Assembly: GCA_004293445.1 (NCBI GenBank)
Contig: RDYP01000025.1
Location: 1-37,346, forward strand
DNA from: Verrucomicrobiota bacterium
GTDB lineage: Bacteria > Verrucomicrobiota > Verrucomicrobiia > Verrucomicrobiales > Akkermansiaceae
Direction: 5' to 3'
DNA length: 37,346 bases
Numbering within the stretch: position 1 is the stretch's first letter; every line of letters starts with the position of its first letter. Positions 16,478 to 24,705 of this stretch are shown in pieces. The notes beneath the pieces are model-generated. The model was not told the origin of the DNA. It did no database searches and was given only the letters and a program-made list of their open reading frames with translations. Both the position numbers and the translations under genes were made by a program.

Positions 16478-16545
16478 GAACTCTTCAAACTAGGTGGGGT
16501 CCGGCCGGAATGCGAAAAGAAATCTCCCTACCGGCCCGGCTTTTC

Positions 16546-17415
16546 TCAATCGATGGGTGTCCCGGTGGTCGAGGCCAGCTCCTTGAAGGCCGCGATGAAG
16601 CGTTTGGTGAGAGGGCCGGGCTTGCCATCGCCGATGCTGCGTCGGTCGAGTGAGACGACCGGAATCACCTCCGCCGCGGTCCCGGTGAGGAAGAATTCGT
16701 CCGCGACAAAGAGGTCGTAGCGGGTCAGTGAGCGTTCGACCTTCGGGATGCCCAGTTGATCGGCGAGTTCGAGAATCACATGGCGGGTGATCCCGTCGAG
16801 GGCGCCATCGTTCACCTGTGGCGTGTGAAGAACGCCGTCGCGGAGGATGAAGACGTTGTCGCCGGTGCATTCGGCGACGTAGCCCTGTTCATTGAGCATG
16901 ACGGCTTCGAGGGCGCCGGCTTGGATCGCCTCCACCTTGGCCATCACATTGTTGAGGTAATTGAGCGATTTGACCTGGGGCATCAGGGCAGCCGGTGCGG
17001 GGCGGCGGGTGGCGCAGGTGATGACGGAGAGCCCGTTTTCGTAGTGCTCCTCAGGGTAGAGGCTGATGGTGGATGCGATGATGAACATGCTGGCCCGCTT
17101 GCAGAGATAGGGGCTGAGGCCGAGGCTGCCGGTACCGCGGGTGACGACGAGGCGGATGTAACCGTCGTCGAGGCCGTTTGCAGCGACCGTCTCCACTACG
17201 AAGCGGCAGACTTCTTCCTGGGTCCAAGGGATTTCCAGCACGATGGCGCGGGCGGAGTCGAAGAGACGCTTGATATGTTCTTCGAGCCGGAAAACCCGGC
17301 GATTGTAGAAACGGATGCCTTCGAAGACGCCGTCGCCGTAAAGCAGACCGTGATCGAACACGGAAATTTTCGCCGCGGATTCCTCCACCAATTCGCCGTC
17401 GAGCCAGATTTTCAT
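16546..17415 (-). CDS. ilvE: Branched-chain amino acid aminotransferase (class IV PLP)
   Basis: This 289-residue cytoplasmic enzyme transfers the amino group between glutamate and the 2-oxo acids of leucine, isoleucine and valine. Fold-type IV hallmarks are DHGLLYGDGVFEGIR (21-35), the PLP lysine in PQVKSLNYLNN (Lys149) and the phosphate-binding region AECTGDNVFI. Length is usual (about 280-310). D-amino acid transaminase and aminodeoxychorismate lyase are the alternatives; the YGDGVFEGIR and full-length C-terminus with FFLTGTAAEV favour IlvE. It sits 68 bases upstream of mcsA in the same direction, but their relation is probably only proximity. Confidence 0.9.
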   Translation of the reverse strand: MKIWLDGELVEESAAKISVFDHGLLYGDGVFEGIRFYNRRVFRLEEHIKRLFDSARAIVLEIPWTQEEVCRFVVETVAANGLDDGYIRLVVTRGTGSLGLSPYLCKRASMFIIASTISLYPEEHYENGLSVITCATRRPAPAALMPQVKSLNYLNNVMAKVEAIQAGALEAVMLNEQGYVAECTGDNVFILRDGVLHTPQVNDGALDGITRHVILELADQLGIPKVERSLTRYDLFVADEFFLTGTAAEVIPVVSLDRRSIGDGKPGPLTKRFIAAFKELASTTGTPID

Positions 17416-17427
17416 GGGAAAAGTGGG

Positions 17428-17482
17428 GCCAGCCTAGAGTTGCTTCTCGGGCTGGCAAGCCCCTCGTGTGACCTTACGAGGG
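17428..17482. other. Two tandem inverted repeats upstream of ilvE
   Basis: GCCAGCC (17428-17434) pairs with GGCTGGC (17450-17456), and CCCTCGT (17461-17467) pairs with ACGAGGG (17476-17482). Both are perfect 7-bp arms in the 77-base gap between the small secreted protein gene and ilvE on the minus strand. The second stem lies 10 bases past the upstream stop and may act as a weak terminator; no T-run is present. A role in the ilvE leader is also possible. Confidence 0.5.
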
Positions 17483-17492
17483 AAGGAGGGCT

Positions 17493-18062
17493 TCAAGGCT
17501 CGCTCAGAACTGGGCTGGGTTTGGCATCGGTGAGCCGCGACCAGTCGATGGGGCCGTGGTCGATGCGTTGCAACTCGCTGGCATAGACCGCGTCGTCATT
17601 GGTCGGGTTCATTTCCGCGGCGAGTTCGGTAAAGATGCGGGCGAGATATGAATTCTGTTCGCCGCCTTGCTGTTTCAGGACTTCGGCGCGGGTGGCGAGG
17701 AGGGATGCGAGCACCTCGGGCTGGTAGTTTCCTGCTTGCGGTTCTGGCAGCACTCCGCGGGCGAGTTGGAAGCTGAGAACCAATGCTTTTCGGTTGCGTG
17801 GGGCGAGGTGGAGGGCAAGCGCGACGAGGCGGCGAGCTTCGGTGAGGGAACTTTTGTCGGCCTTCGCCGTGGCGACGCGGTTCGCGGCGTGGGTGGCGAG
17901 GCTGTCGGCGTATTCGTCGCGTTCGCGTTCGAGCATGCCGAGCTGTTCGGTGAATAGCCCGGCGCCGATCGCCGGTGGCGACCAGCCGAAGTCCGCGCCT
18001 TTGGCGACCGCGAATGGCGGGAGGCAAAGAGCGAGCAGGAGGGCGGTCCAGTTGCGATGCAC
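17493..18062 (-). CDS. Small secreted protein of unknown function
   Basis: I do not recognise a family. With a GTG start at 18060-18062 the product is 189 residues and opens with an evident Sec signal peptide (HRNWTALLLALCLPPFAVA, cut near AVA-KG). A TTG start at 18104 would add 14 residues of poor quality before it; no ATG is available. The mature part is alpha-helical in pattern, with a 40-residue stretch (about 75-120) whose spacing of small and hydrophobic residues (ARRLVALALHLAPRNRKAL) resembles a TPR helix pair, followed by similar helices near the end. It starts 57 bases after the M32 peptidase stop and may be in its transcript. A periplasmic TPR-like adaptor is possible. Confidence 0.7.
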   Translation of the reverse strand: MHRNWTALLLALCLPPFAVAKGADFGWSPPAIGAGLFTEQLGMLERERDEYADSLATHAANRVATAKADKSSLTEARRLVALALHLAPRNRKALVLSFQLARGVLPEPQAGNYQPEVLASLLATRAEVLKQQGGEQNSYLARIFTELAAEMNPTNDDAVYASELQRIDHGPIDWSRLTDAKPSPVLSEP

Positions 18063-18119
18063 GGAAGGAGAGTCTTGGCGGTGGCGGGCTGTGGCAAGTG
18101 ACAAGTCCGGGCCGCGGGA

Positions 18120-19586
18120 TCAGGCGGTGTAGCGCTGGGCGAGGTGGTGGAGATGGTCGTCGGGCGAGGGTGCTCGGCCGGTGGCGGCTTGGATGAGGTC
18201 GGCGGGGCTGGTGAGGGCTGTCCGGGTGTGGATGTTTTCGCGCAGCCAGCCGAGGAGAGGGGCGTAGTCGGCGTGAGCGGTGGCGGTCGCGATCTCAGGG
18301 ATTTGATTGGCGGCGGCGAAGAGTTGGGCGGCGTTGAGGTTGCCGAGGGTGTAGGTCGGGAAGTAGCCGAGGCCGCCCATGGACCAGTGGATGTCTTGGA
18401 GGCAGCCGCGAGCGTCATCGGGTGGAAGAAAACCGAAGAGGTCGCGGAAGCGATCGTTCCACGCCGCGGGGACGTCTTTGACGGCGAGTTCACCGGCGAC
18501 GAGGAGGCGTTCGATATCGAAGCGGAGGAGGATGTGGAGGTCGTATGTGGCTTCGTCGGCCTCGACACGGACGGGCGAGAATTCGGCGCGGTGGATGGCT
18601 GAGAGAAAGTCGTCGAGCTCGATCGTGCGAAGTTGGGGGAAGTGTTGTGCGGCTTTGGGCAGCCATTTTTCCCAGAAGGGGCGGGAGCGTCCGATGTGGT
18701 TTTCCCAGAGTCGGGATTGGGATTCGTGGATGCCGAGGGAGGCGGCTTGACCGGAAGGGAGGCCGAACTCGCTGGTGGGCAGGCCTTGTTCGTAGAGTCC
18801 GTGGCCGGCCTCGTGCATGACGCCGAAGAGGGAGGAGGTGAAATCGGTCTCGTCGTAGCGGGTGGTGAGTCGGATGTCGCGTGGGCCGAGGGTGGTGCAG
18901 AAGGGGTGGGCGGTGGTGTCGATGCGGCCCGCCTGGAAGTCGAAGCCGAGGGCGGCGGCAATTTCGGCGTTGAGCGCTTGCTGGGCGGCGATCGGGTAGG
19001 GACCGGCGGGGAGCTGGGCGCGGCGTGTTGCGGAGCGTTCGACCGCGGTGGCTGCGAGTTCGCGGAGACGGGGGCGGAGGCTGTCGAAGAGAGTGGCGAT
19101 GTCGGACGCGCGGGTGTCGCGTTCGTAGCCGTCGAGGAGGGCGTCGTAGGGTTCGTGCGGATACCCCCATCGCTCGGCTTTTTCGCGGGCGATGTGGAGG
19201 AGGGATTCAAGGTGCGGGGCGAAGGTGTTGAAGTCGGAATTTTTGCGCGCGGCGGCCCAGGCTTGTTTTCCGAGGGAAGCGGCTTGGGCCTCGCGGGCGA
19301 TGAGCTCGCCGGGGAGCTTGGTGGCGCGGTCGTGCTCGCGGCGCATGGCTGCGGTGAGGGCGGGGGCTGAGCCTTCGTTTTCTGCAGCGGTGAGGGCGTC
19401 GCTCCAGCGGCTGGAAGTCGCGAGTTGATGGGCTTTTTCCGAGAGCCATGCCAGCTGCTCGGCGCGCCAGCCATGGGCGGCGTCGGGGAGGTAGGTTTCT
19501 TGGTCCCAGCCGATGACGGAAGCGGCGCTGGCGACCAGGGCTTGTTCGCGGGCGAGGGTGCGGAGGAGATCGAGCGCGGCGTGCAT
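18120..19586 (-). CDS. Metallocarboxypeptidase, family M32 (Taq type)
   Basis: This 488-residue cytoplasmic enzyme removes C-terminal residues from peptides with a metal ion. The zinc motif HEAGH is at 258-262, and the downstream HESQSRLWEN (287-296) gives the third ligand; the family stretch DTTAHPF...RDIRLTTRY (223-243) is present. Almost wholly helical, no signal peptide. The ATG at 19586 is preferred because it puts the conserved WDQET at about residue 27, as in the Thermus enzyme; an upstream ATG at 19652 would add 22 basic residues. The gene is divergent from the ornithine-cyclodeaminase-like gene across 110 bases. Confidence 0.93.
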   Translation of the reverse strand: MHAALDLLRTLAREQALVASAASVIGWDQETYLPDAAHGWRAEQLAWLSEKAHQLATSSRWSDALTAAENEGSAPALTAAMRREHDRATKLPGELIAREAQAASLGKQAWAAARKNSDFNTFAPHLESLLHIAREKAERWGYPHEPYDALLDGYERDTRASDIATLFDSLRPRLRELAATAVERSATRRAQLPAGPYPIAAQQALNAEIAAALGFDFQAGRIDTTAHPFCTTLGPRDIRLTTRYDETDFTSSLFGVMHEAGHGLYEQGLPTSEFGLPSGQAASLGIHESQSRLWENHIGRSRPFWEKWLPKAAQHFPQLRTIELDDFLSAIHRAEFSPVRVEADEATYDLHILLRFDIERLLVAGELAVKDVPAAWNDRFRDLFGFLPPDDARGCLQDIHWSMGGLGYFPTYTLGNLNAAQLFAAANQIPEIATATAHADYAPLLGWLRENIHTRTALTSPADLIQAATGRAPSPDDHLHHLAQRYTA

Positions 19587-19696
19587 GCGGCGGAGTTTGC
19601 GAGCTTGGCGGAGTGGCTGCAATGGCGGATGCGTGGGTGCGTGGCGGGCCATGGAGGCTTGCCACGGTGGAGGTGGCGGGGTGATTGGTGGCGGTC

Positions 19697-20659
19697 ATGA
19701 AAATTCTCACCGACGATCACGTTCATGCGGCTTTACGGTTTCCGGAGTTCATCGATTCCCTGCGCGACTGTTTCGCGGGCGGGTTCACGATGCCGCCGCG
19801 GCAGGTGCTGGCGCTGGACCCCTCGTCGGGCGGGCATGAGGCCTTTGCGATGCTGCCGTCGTGGAATGACGAGGTGATCGCTTTGAAAGCGTTCACGTAT
19901 TTTCCGGAGAATCGGGCACCGCATCGTTCCCTATATTCAAAGATTCTGGTGTTCGATCGTGCGCATGGCCAGCCGCTGGCCCTGGTGGATGGAGTCAGTG
20001 TGACCTGTTGGCGGACGGCGGGGGTATCGGCCTTGGCGTCGCGCTTCCTGTCTCGACGTGAATCCTCGTCGCTCTTGCTTTTGGGGACGGGGAATCTGGC
20101 ACCGTATTTGATCCGGGCTCACGCCAGCGTGCGCCCTTTGGCAAGCGTCGAGGTGTGGGGACGGGATCGTGGGAAGGCGGAAGCGGTGGTCGAGCGGATG
20201 GCGGCCGAGTTTCCTGCGATTCGGTTTCGGGTGGCGATCGATCTGGCGGCCTCTTGCGAGGCGGCGGATATCGTGGTGTCGGCGACGGGCAGTGTGGAGA
20301 TTTTGGTTCGTGGTGCCTGGCTGCGGCCGGGGACGCATTGTGATTTTTTAGGGAATCATCATGCGACGAAGCGCGAGTGCGATACGGAGGTGGTCACGCG
20401 TTCGCGGGTTTTCGTCGATACCCGGGCGAACTGCTTGCGGGAGGCGGGTGAGTTGCTGGTGCCGATGGGGGAAGGGGCTTTCGCGGCGGCGGACGTGGTG
20501 GGGGAATTGGCGGAACTGTGTCGTGGCAGTGTGACGGGTCGCCGGAGTGCGGAGGAATTGACGATGTTCAAATCGGTCGGCTGTGCTCTCGGGGATCTGT
20601 GCGGCGCCTTGGCGACTTATCGTGCGGCGGGTCCGGGTGGTGCCGCGTGCGAGATTTGA
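19697..20659 (+). CDS. Ornithine cyclodeaminase/mu-crystallin family protein
   Basis: This 320-residue NAD(P)-binding protein belongs to the family that includes ornithine cyclodeaminase, alanine dehydrogenase (archaeal) and ketimine reductase. The catalytic-type lysine lies in VIALKAFTYFPEN (Lys64), and the Rossmann motif GTGNLA is at 130-135. The start MKILTDDHV at 19697 is chosen over an upstream in-frame ATG because it matches the family's N-terminus. The actual substrate cannot be read from sequence, and neighbours do not help (M32 peptidase divergent; DUF1549 gene 99 bases downstream). Codons are G-ending and TTG-rich, in contrast to the C-ending minus-strand genes. Confidence 0.88.
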   Translation: MKILTDDHVHAALRFPEFIDSLRDCFAGGFTMPPRQVLALDPSSGGHEAFAMLPSWNDEVIALKAFTYFPENRAPHRSLYSKILVFDRAHGQPLALVDGVSVTCWRTAGVSALASRFLSRRESSSLLLLGTGNLAPYLIRAHASVRPLASVEVWGRDRGKAEAVVERMAAEFPAIRFRVAIDLAASCEAADIVVSATGSVEILVRGAWLRPGTHCDFLGNHHATKRECDTEVVTRSRVFVDTRANCLREAGELLVPMGEGAFAAADVVGELAELCRGSVTGRRSAEELTMFKSVGCALGDLCGALATYRAAGPGGAACEI

Positions 20660-20707
20660 GCGGCGATGATGTCGAGTACGGCGGTTTGTGGGGCGGACGA
20701 TGCTGGA

Positions 20708-20735
20708 TTGACTCGGTTCCGGGACTGGCTAAGTT
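20708..20735 (+). promoter_or_regulatory. Candidate promoter of the DUF1549-DUF1501 pair
   Basis: TTGACT (20708-20713) is followed after 16 bases by TAAGTT (20730-20735), 23 bases before the ATG at 20759. The first box is near consensus, the second only three of six. It is the only such pair noticed in the 99-base gap. Confidence 0.35.
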
Positions 20736-20758
20736 TTCCAAACCTTTTGAATAAGCCC

Positions 20759-22672
20759 ATGAAAACCATCCATTTCGGTGTTGCTGCCTGCCTGCTGGTA
20801 TCCGTCGCGATCGGGGCACCGACTGAGAAATTGCCGCCGGGGGAGGATCCGGTTTTCATCGCGAAATCGGCGCGTGCGATCGATACCCACGTCGCGGCGT
20901 GGTATCGGAAGCAGAAGCTGGCGGTGCCTGCGGTGACGGATGACGCGACCTTTTTGCGGCGGGCTTTTTTGGTAAGCATTGGTCGGATTCCGACGGCCGA
21001 GGAAGGGCGCTTTTTCCTTGAGATCGACGATGCGGCGAAGCGGGTGCAGTTGATCGACTACTTGATGGCGTCGCCGGGTTATTCGAGTCACATGAGCAAT
21101 TGGGTATTCGACCTGTTGCGGGTGACGGATGGCAAGCCGGGTTTTGCCGGAAACTTCGAGCCCTACCGGGACTGGGTGCGGCGGGCGATGGAGAAAAACA
21201 TGGCCTGGGATGAATTCACCCGATCGCTGCTGTCGTCGAATGGCGACGGCTGGGATCCGAAGACGGCGGCGGTGGGATACTACACGCGGGACCGAGGCAT
21301 GCCTTTGGACAACTTGGCGAATTCGATGCGGATTTTCTTGGGTTCCCGCATGGAGTGCGCGCAGTGCCACGATGATCCCTTTGGTGAGACCGAGCGGCAT
21401 GACTTCTACGAGTTGGCTGCGTTCACCGAGGGTCAGGGCGCCCTGCGCCAGGGCTACATGAACAAGCTGTGGGCCGAATTGCGGGATGGGGATCGTCGGC
21501 AAACGATCGACTACAACGTGGCACAGGTCATGTGGGACCGGGTTTATGGTTTGAGTCTTGGTGGGGACGGGGCTGGGAAGATCCATTTGCCGCAGGACTA
21601 TCAGTATCGCGATGGTGATCCCGGTCAGTTGATCGGGGCGCGGACGCCCTTTGGCAAAACGGTGCGGATTTCCGAGAAACGCGACGGCGGAGGCGGGCGG
21701 GAGGCCTTGGCGGAATGGGTGACGGACAAGACGGGTGAGCAGTTCGCATCCGTGGCGGCCAACCGGATGTGGAAACGGGTGATGGGTCAGGGAGTCTACG
21801 AACCGGTGGATGAATACAAGCCGACTAAGGAGCTGCATCATCCGGAGCTGATGGCGACTTTGATCCGGCTGATGGGCGATCTCGACTATGATTTGCGGGC
21901 CTTCCAGAAGGTGCTGCTCAACACGCGGACTTTTCAGTTCGTTCCGAATCCAAAGCCATCGAAGGTGCAGGCGGGCGATGATTTCCATGGGCGGCAGCTT
22001 GTTCGGCTGTCGTCGGAGCAATTGTGGGATTCCCTGATTACCTTGGCGGCGGGTGATCCGGACAAAGCACCGCGTCGTTCGATGGACGATCGGATTTACG
22101 TGGCGAACAAGCCGGTGCTGGTGGGTAAGAAAAACATGATTCAGCTCTCGAAAGAGGTGCTCGCGCTGGAGTCCGAGGCGGAGGTGCGGAAATACTTCGC
22201 ATCCTTGCTCTCGGATGTCCGGAAGGAGAGTGGGAGCGCGGCGAGCGGCTCTGACGCGATGATGATGGCCGGGAAGATTCACCGCTACGGAGCCAACTCT
22301 CCGGTGAGGGCGTCGGAGTTGCCGAGTCCGGCCCCGCGTTCGCATTTGCTGTATTTGTTCGGCCAGTCCGATCGTGAAATCGTCGATGGTGCGAGTCGCG
22401 AGCCGAATGTCGGGCAGGTGCTTTCCTTGATGAACGGCTATGTCCAAGAGCAGTTGGTGAACAATTCCGGGGCCCGGCTTTACAAAAGCCTCGATGGGGC
22501 CAGCAGCGACGAGGAGAAGATCCGGCGGCTCTACATCACGATTCTAAGCCGTCCGCCGAGTGCGGAGGAGATGGGCTGGATGCTGGATGAGGTCAAGGCA
22601 TCGGGTGATGTGGGCTACCGCAACATCGTGTCCGCTCTGGTGATGTCCTCCGAATTTCTTTTCCTTCAATAA
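20759..22672 (+). CDS. DUF1549/DUF1553 secreted protein with CxxCH motif
   Basis: A 637-residue exported protein of the DUF1549 (N-terminal, about 35-210) plus DUF1553 (about 340-635) type, abundant in Planctomycetes and Verrucomicrobia and without assigned function. The signal peptide covers MKTIHFGVAACLLVSVAIGA (1-20). The family motif CAQCHDDPF (200-208) includes CxxCH, the attachment signature of c-type heme, although heme has not been shown for it as far as I know. No separate cytochrome (PSCyt1) or LamG domain precedes the core, so this is the compact form. The next gene, DUF1501, follows after 20 bases; the two are almost always paired and probably act together outside the cytoplasm. 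Confidence 0.92.
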   Translation: MKTIHFGVAACLLVSVAIGAPTEKLPPGEDPVFIAKSARAIDTHVAAWYRKQKLAVPAVTDDATFLRRAFLVSIGRIPTAEEGRFFLEIDDAAKRVQLIDYLMASPGYSSHMSNWVFDLLRVTDGKPGFAGNFEPYRDWVRRAMEKNMAWDEFTRSLLSSNGDGWDPKTAAVGYYTRDRGMPLDNLANSMRIFLGSRMECAQCHDDPFGETERHDFYELAAFTEGQGALRQGYMNKLWAELRDGDRRQTIDYNVAQVMWDRVYGLSLGGDGAGKIHLPQDYQYRDGDPGQLIGARTPFGKTVRISEKRDGGGGREALAEWVTDKTGEQFASVAANRMWKRVMGQGVYEPVDEYKPTKELHHPELMATLIRLMGDLDYDLRAFQKVLLNTRTFQFVPNPKPSKVQAGDDFHGRQLVRLSSEQLWDSLITLAAGDPDKAPRRSMDDRIYVANKPVLVGKKNMIQLSKEVLALESEAEVRKYFASLLSDVRKESGSAASGSDAMMMAGKIHRYGANSPVRASELPSPAPRSHLLYLFGQSDREIVDGASREPNVGQVLSLMNGYVQEQLVNNSGARLYKSLDGASSDEEKIRRLYITILSRPPSAEEMGWMLDEVKASGDVGYRNIVSALVMSSEFLFLQ

Positions 22673-22692
22673 TCCGAACCCATTTCGAATCC

Positions 22693-23991
22693 ATGAACCC
22701 ATCCGATTTCAACCGCTGCGACGAACTGGGTCGCCGTCGTTTCATTTCCAACGCCGCCCGCTTGTATCTCGGGGTGAATTTGCTGCCGATGTTCGGTCCG
22801 AGTGTCGCCTCTGCCGCGCCCGCTGCTGCCGCCTCGAAAGCGAAGAACGTCATTTATCTCTTCATGTCGGGCGGCATGAGCCATCTGGATACCTTCGATC
22901 CCAAGCCCAAGAAAAAGGACGTGATGGGACCGATGGAGGCGATTTCCAGCAAGGCCACCGACATCCTCGTGGGCAAGCATCTGCCGAAGACGGCGGCGGT
23001 GATGGACAAGGTCTGCGTGATCAATTCCATGACATCGCGGCAGGGAGCGCACGAGCAGGGCACCTACATCATGCACACCAGCTACGAGATGCGCGGGACG
23101 GTGAAGCATCCATCGCTCGGTTCGTGGGTCATGAAGCTGGGGGGGCGGCTCAATCCCGAGATTCCGGGATTTGTCGCGATCGATGCCTCGCAGGACAGCA
23201 CGGGCGGTGGGTTTTTCGGGGCGAAGTATGCGGCGGCACCGATTGGCAGCCCGAGCGAAGGGCTTCAGGATTCGCGCAAGCCGGCGGTGATCACTCAGGA
23301 AGACTTCGATCGTCGATTGAGTTTGGCGGATCGCCTCAACAAGCAGTTTCACGGGCGCTATCAGAACGCGGACGTGAAGGCCTATGAGGAGCTCTATCAG
23401 GAGGCGATCCGGCTGATGAACAGCAAGGATTTGAAGGCCTTCAACATCAACGACGAGCCGCAATCGGTTCGCGCGACCTACGGCAGCGGGCGTTTCGCCC
23501 AAGGCTGCATGCTCGCCCGGCGCCTGGTGGAGCACGGTGTGCGATTCGTCGAGGTGCAGTTGGGCGGGTGGGACACGCACTACGACAATTTCGCAGCGGT
23601 CGAGGGGCGTTGTAAGGAGTTCGATCAGGCCTACGCGGGGCTGATCGCGGATCTCGATCAGCGCGGGCTGCTGAAGGACACGCTTGTGGTGGTGGCGACC
23701 GAGTTCGGTCGCACGCCGACGATCAATACGGAGCACCAGAGCGGACGGGATCATCATCCGTCGGCCTTCACCTGCCTGCTCGCAGGGGGCGGGGTGAAGG
23801 GTGGCTTCAAGTATGGCGAGACCGATGCCAAGGGCGAGCGGGTGAAGAAGGATCCGGTGACGGTTCAGGACTTCAATGCAACCATTGCCCACGCACTTGG
23901 CTTGCCCCACGACCTAGTGGTCATGTCGCCATCCGGTCGCCCCTTCAAAGTGGCGGACAAAGGTGTCCCGGTCACCGATGTTTTTGCCTGA
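22693..23991 (+). CDS. DUF1501 protein with Tat signal
   Basis: A 432-residue protein of the DUF1501 family (alkaline-phosphatase/sulfatase-like fold). A twin-arginine signal, GRRRFIS (13-19) with hydrophobic stretch to about 42, predicts folded export, consistent with a metal enzyme. The first family motif, YLFMSGGMSHLDTFDPKP (55-72), and the late ones, VVATEFGRTP and a GRDHHP block, are intact; Asp/His residues there are likely metal ligands by analogy. It lies 20 bases after the DUF1549/1553 gene. Substrate unknown. This pair is a strong phylum marker for the Planctomycetes-Verrucomicrobia group. Confidence 0.94.
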   Translation: MNPSDFNRCDELGRRRFISNAARLYLGVNLLPMFGPSVASAAPAAAASKAKNVIYLFMSGGMSHLDTFDPKPKKKDVMGPMEAISSKATDILVGKHLPKTAAVMDKVCVINSMTSRQGAHEQGTYIMHTSYEMRGTVKHPSLGSWVMKLGGRLNPEIPGFVAIDASQDSTGGGFFGAKYAAAPIGSPSEGLQDSRKPAVITQEDFDRRLSLADRLNKQFHGRYQNADVKAYEELYQEAIRLMNSKDLKAFNINDEPQSVRATYGSGRFAQGCMLARRLVEHGVRFVEVQLGGWDTHYDNFAAVEGRCKEFDQAYAGLIADLDQRGLLKDTLVVVATEFGRTPTINTEHQSGRDHHPSAFTCLLAGGGVKGGFKYGETDAKGERVKKDPVTVQDFNATIAHALGLPHDLVVMSPSGRPFKVADKGVPVTDVFA

Positions 23992-24001
23992 GCGATTTCT
24001 G

Positions 24002-24035
24002 CCGGAGCCGGGGGCCTTGTGTGCTCCCGGTCCGG
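24002..24035. terminator. Hairpin between convergent genes
   Basis: CCGGA (24002-24006) and CCGGGGGC (24008-24015) pair with GCTCCCGG (24023-24030) and TCCGG (24031-24035), leaving one bulged G, one G-T pair and a 7-base loop. It sits between the stops of the convergent DUF1501 and DedA genes. No T-run follows, so termination efficiency is uncertain. Confidence 0.55.
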
Positions 24036-24042
24036 TGTCGGA

Positions 24043-24702
24043 TCACTCGCTGGCGGTGGAGGTCGGTACTTTGCTCTTCAGCTTGGCGCGTGCGATTTCC
24101 CAGACCATGGGCAGGACGGAGAAGCCGATGATGCCGAGGACCACGAGTTCGAAGTTTTCCTTCACTTGTGGGATGTTTCCGAAGAACCAGCCGGCCGGGA
24201 GAATGAGCAGGACCCAGAGGAGGGCACCGCTCACGTTGAAGAACATGAAGCGCTTGTAGTCCATTTCCCCCGATCCGGCGACGAAGGGGGCGAAGGTGCG
24301 GACGATGGGGACGAAGCGGGCGAGGATGATGGTTTTGCCACCGTAGCGGACAAAGAACTCGTTGGTTTTCTCGATGTGGGAGCGTTTCACGATGCGCGGA
24401 AATTTCCGCATCATCCACTCGCCGCACTTACGGCCAATCCAGTAGTTGACGGTGTCGCCGAGGATGGCGGCGACGAGAAGGACGACTGCCGCGAACCAGA
24501 AATTGAGTCCTGTCGCGGGGTCGGCGGCAAGCGCGCCGACGGCGAAGAGCAGGGAATCGCCCGGAAGGAAGGGGGTGACGACGAGGCCGGTCTCGCAGAA
24601 GACGACCAGAAAGAGGAGTCCGTAGACAAGGGAGCCGTGGGCACGGGTGAAGTCGGTCAGGTGCTCCTGGATGTGGAGGATGAAATCGATGATTTCTTTC
24701 AT
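24043..24702 (-). CDS. DedA-family membrane protein
   Basis: This 219-residue polytopic protein belongs to the DedA/SNARE-associated superfamily, whose members act as proton-linked lipid transporters (undecaprenyl phosphate or phospholipid flipping). The family core is clear: ETGLVVTPFLPGDSLLFAVG (about 37-56), a GDTVNYWIGRKCG stretch, the FVRYGGKTIILARFVPIVRT block with its conserved arginine, and FVAGSGEMDYKRF. The gene begins three bases after gpsA and so ends a plsY-gpsA-dedA operon, in keeping with a lipid-related role. Confidence 0.92.
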   Translation of the reverse strand: MKEIIDFILHIQEHLTDFTRAHGSLVYGLLFLVVFCETGLVVTPFLPGDSLLFAVGALAADPATGLNFWFAAVVLLVAAILGDTVNYWIGRKCGEWMMRKFPRIVKRSHIEKTNEFFVRYGGKTIILARFVPIVRTFAPFVAGSGEMDYKRFMFFNVSGALLWVLLILPAGWFFGNIPQVKENFELVVLGIIGFSVLPMVWEIARAKLKSKVPTSTASE

Positions 24703-24705
24703 GGC

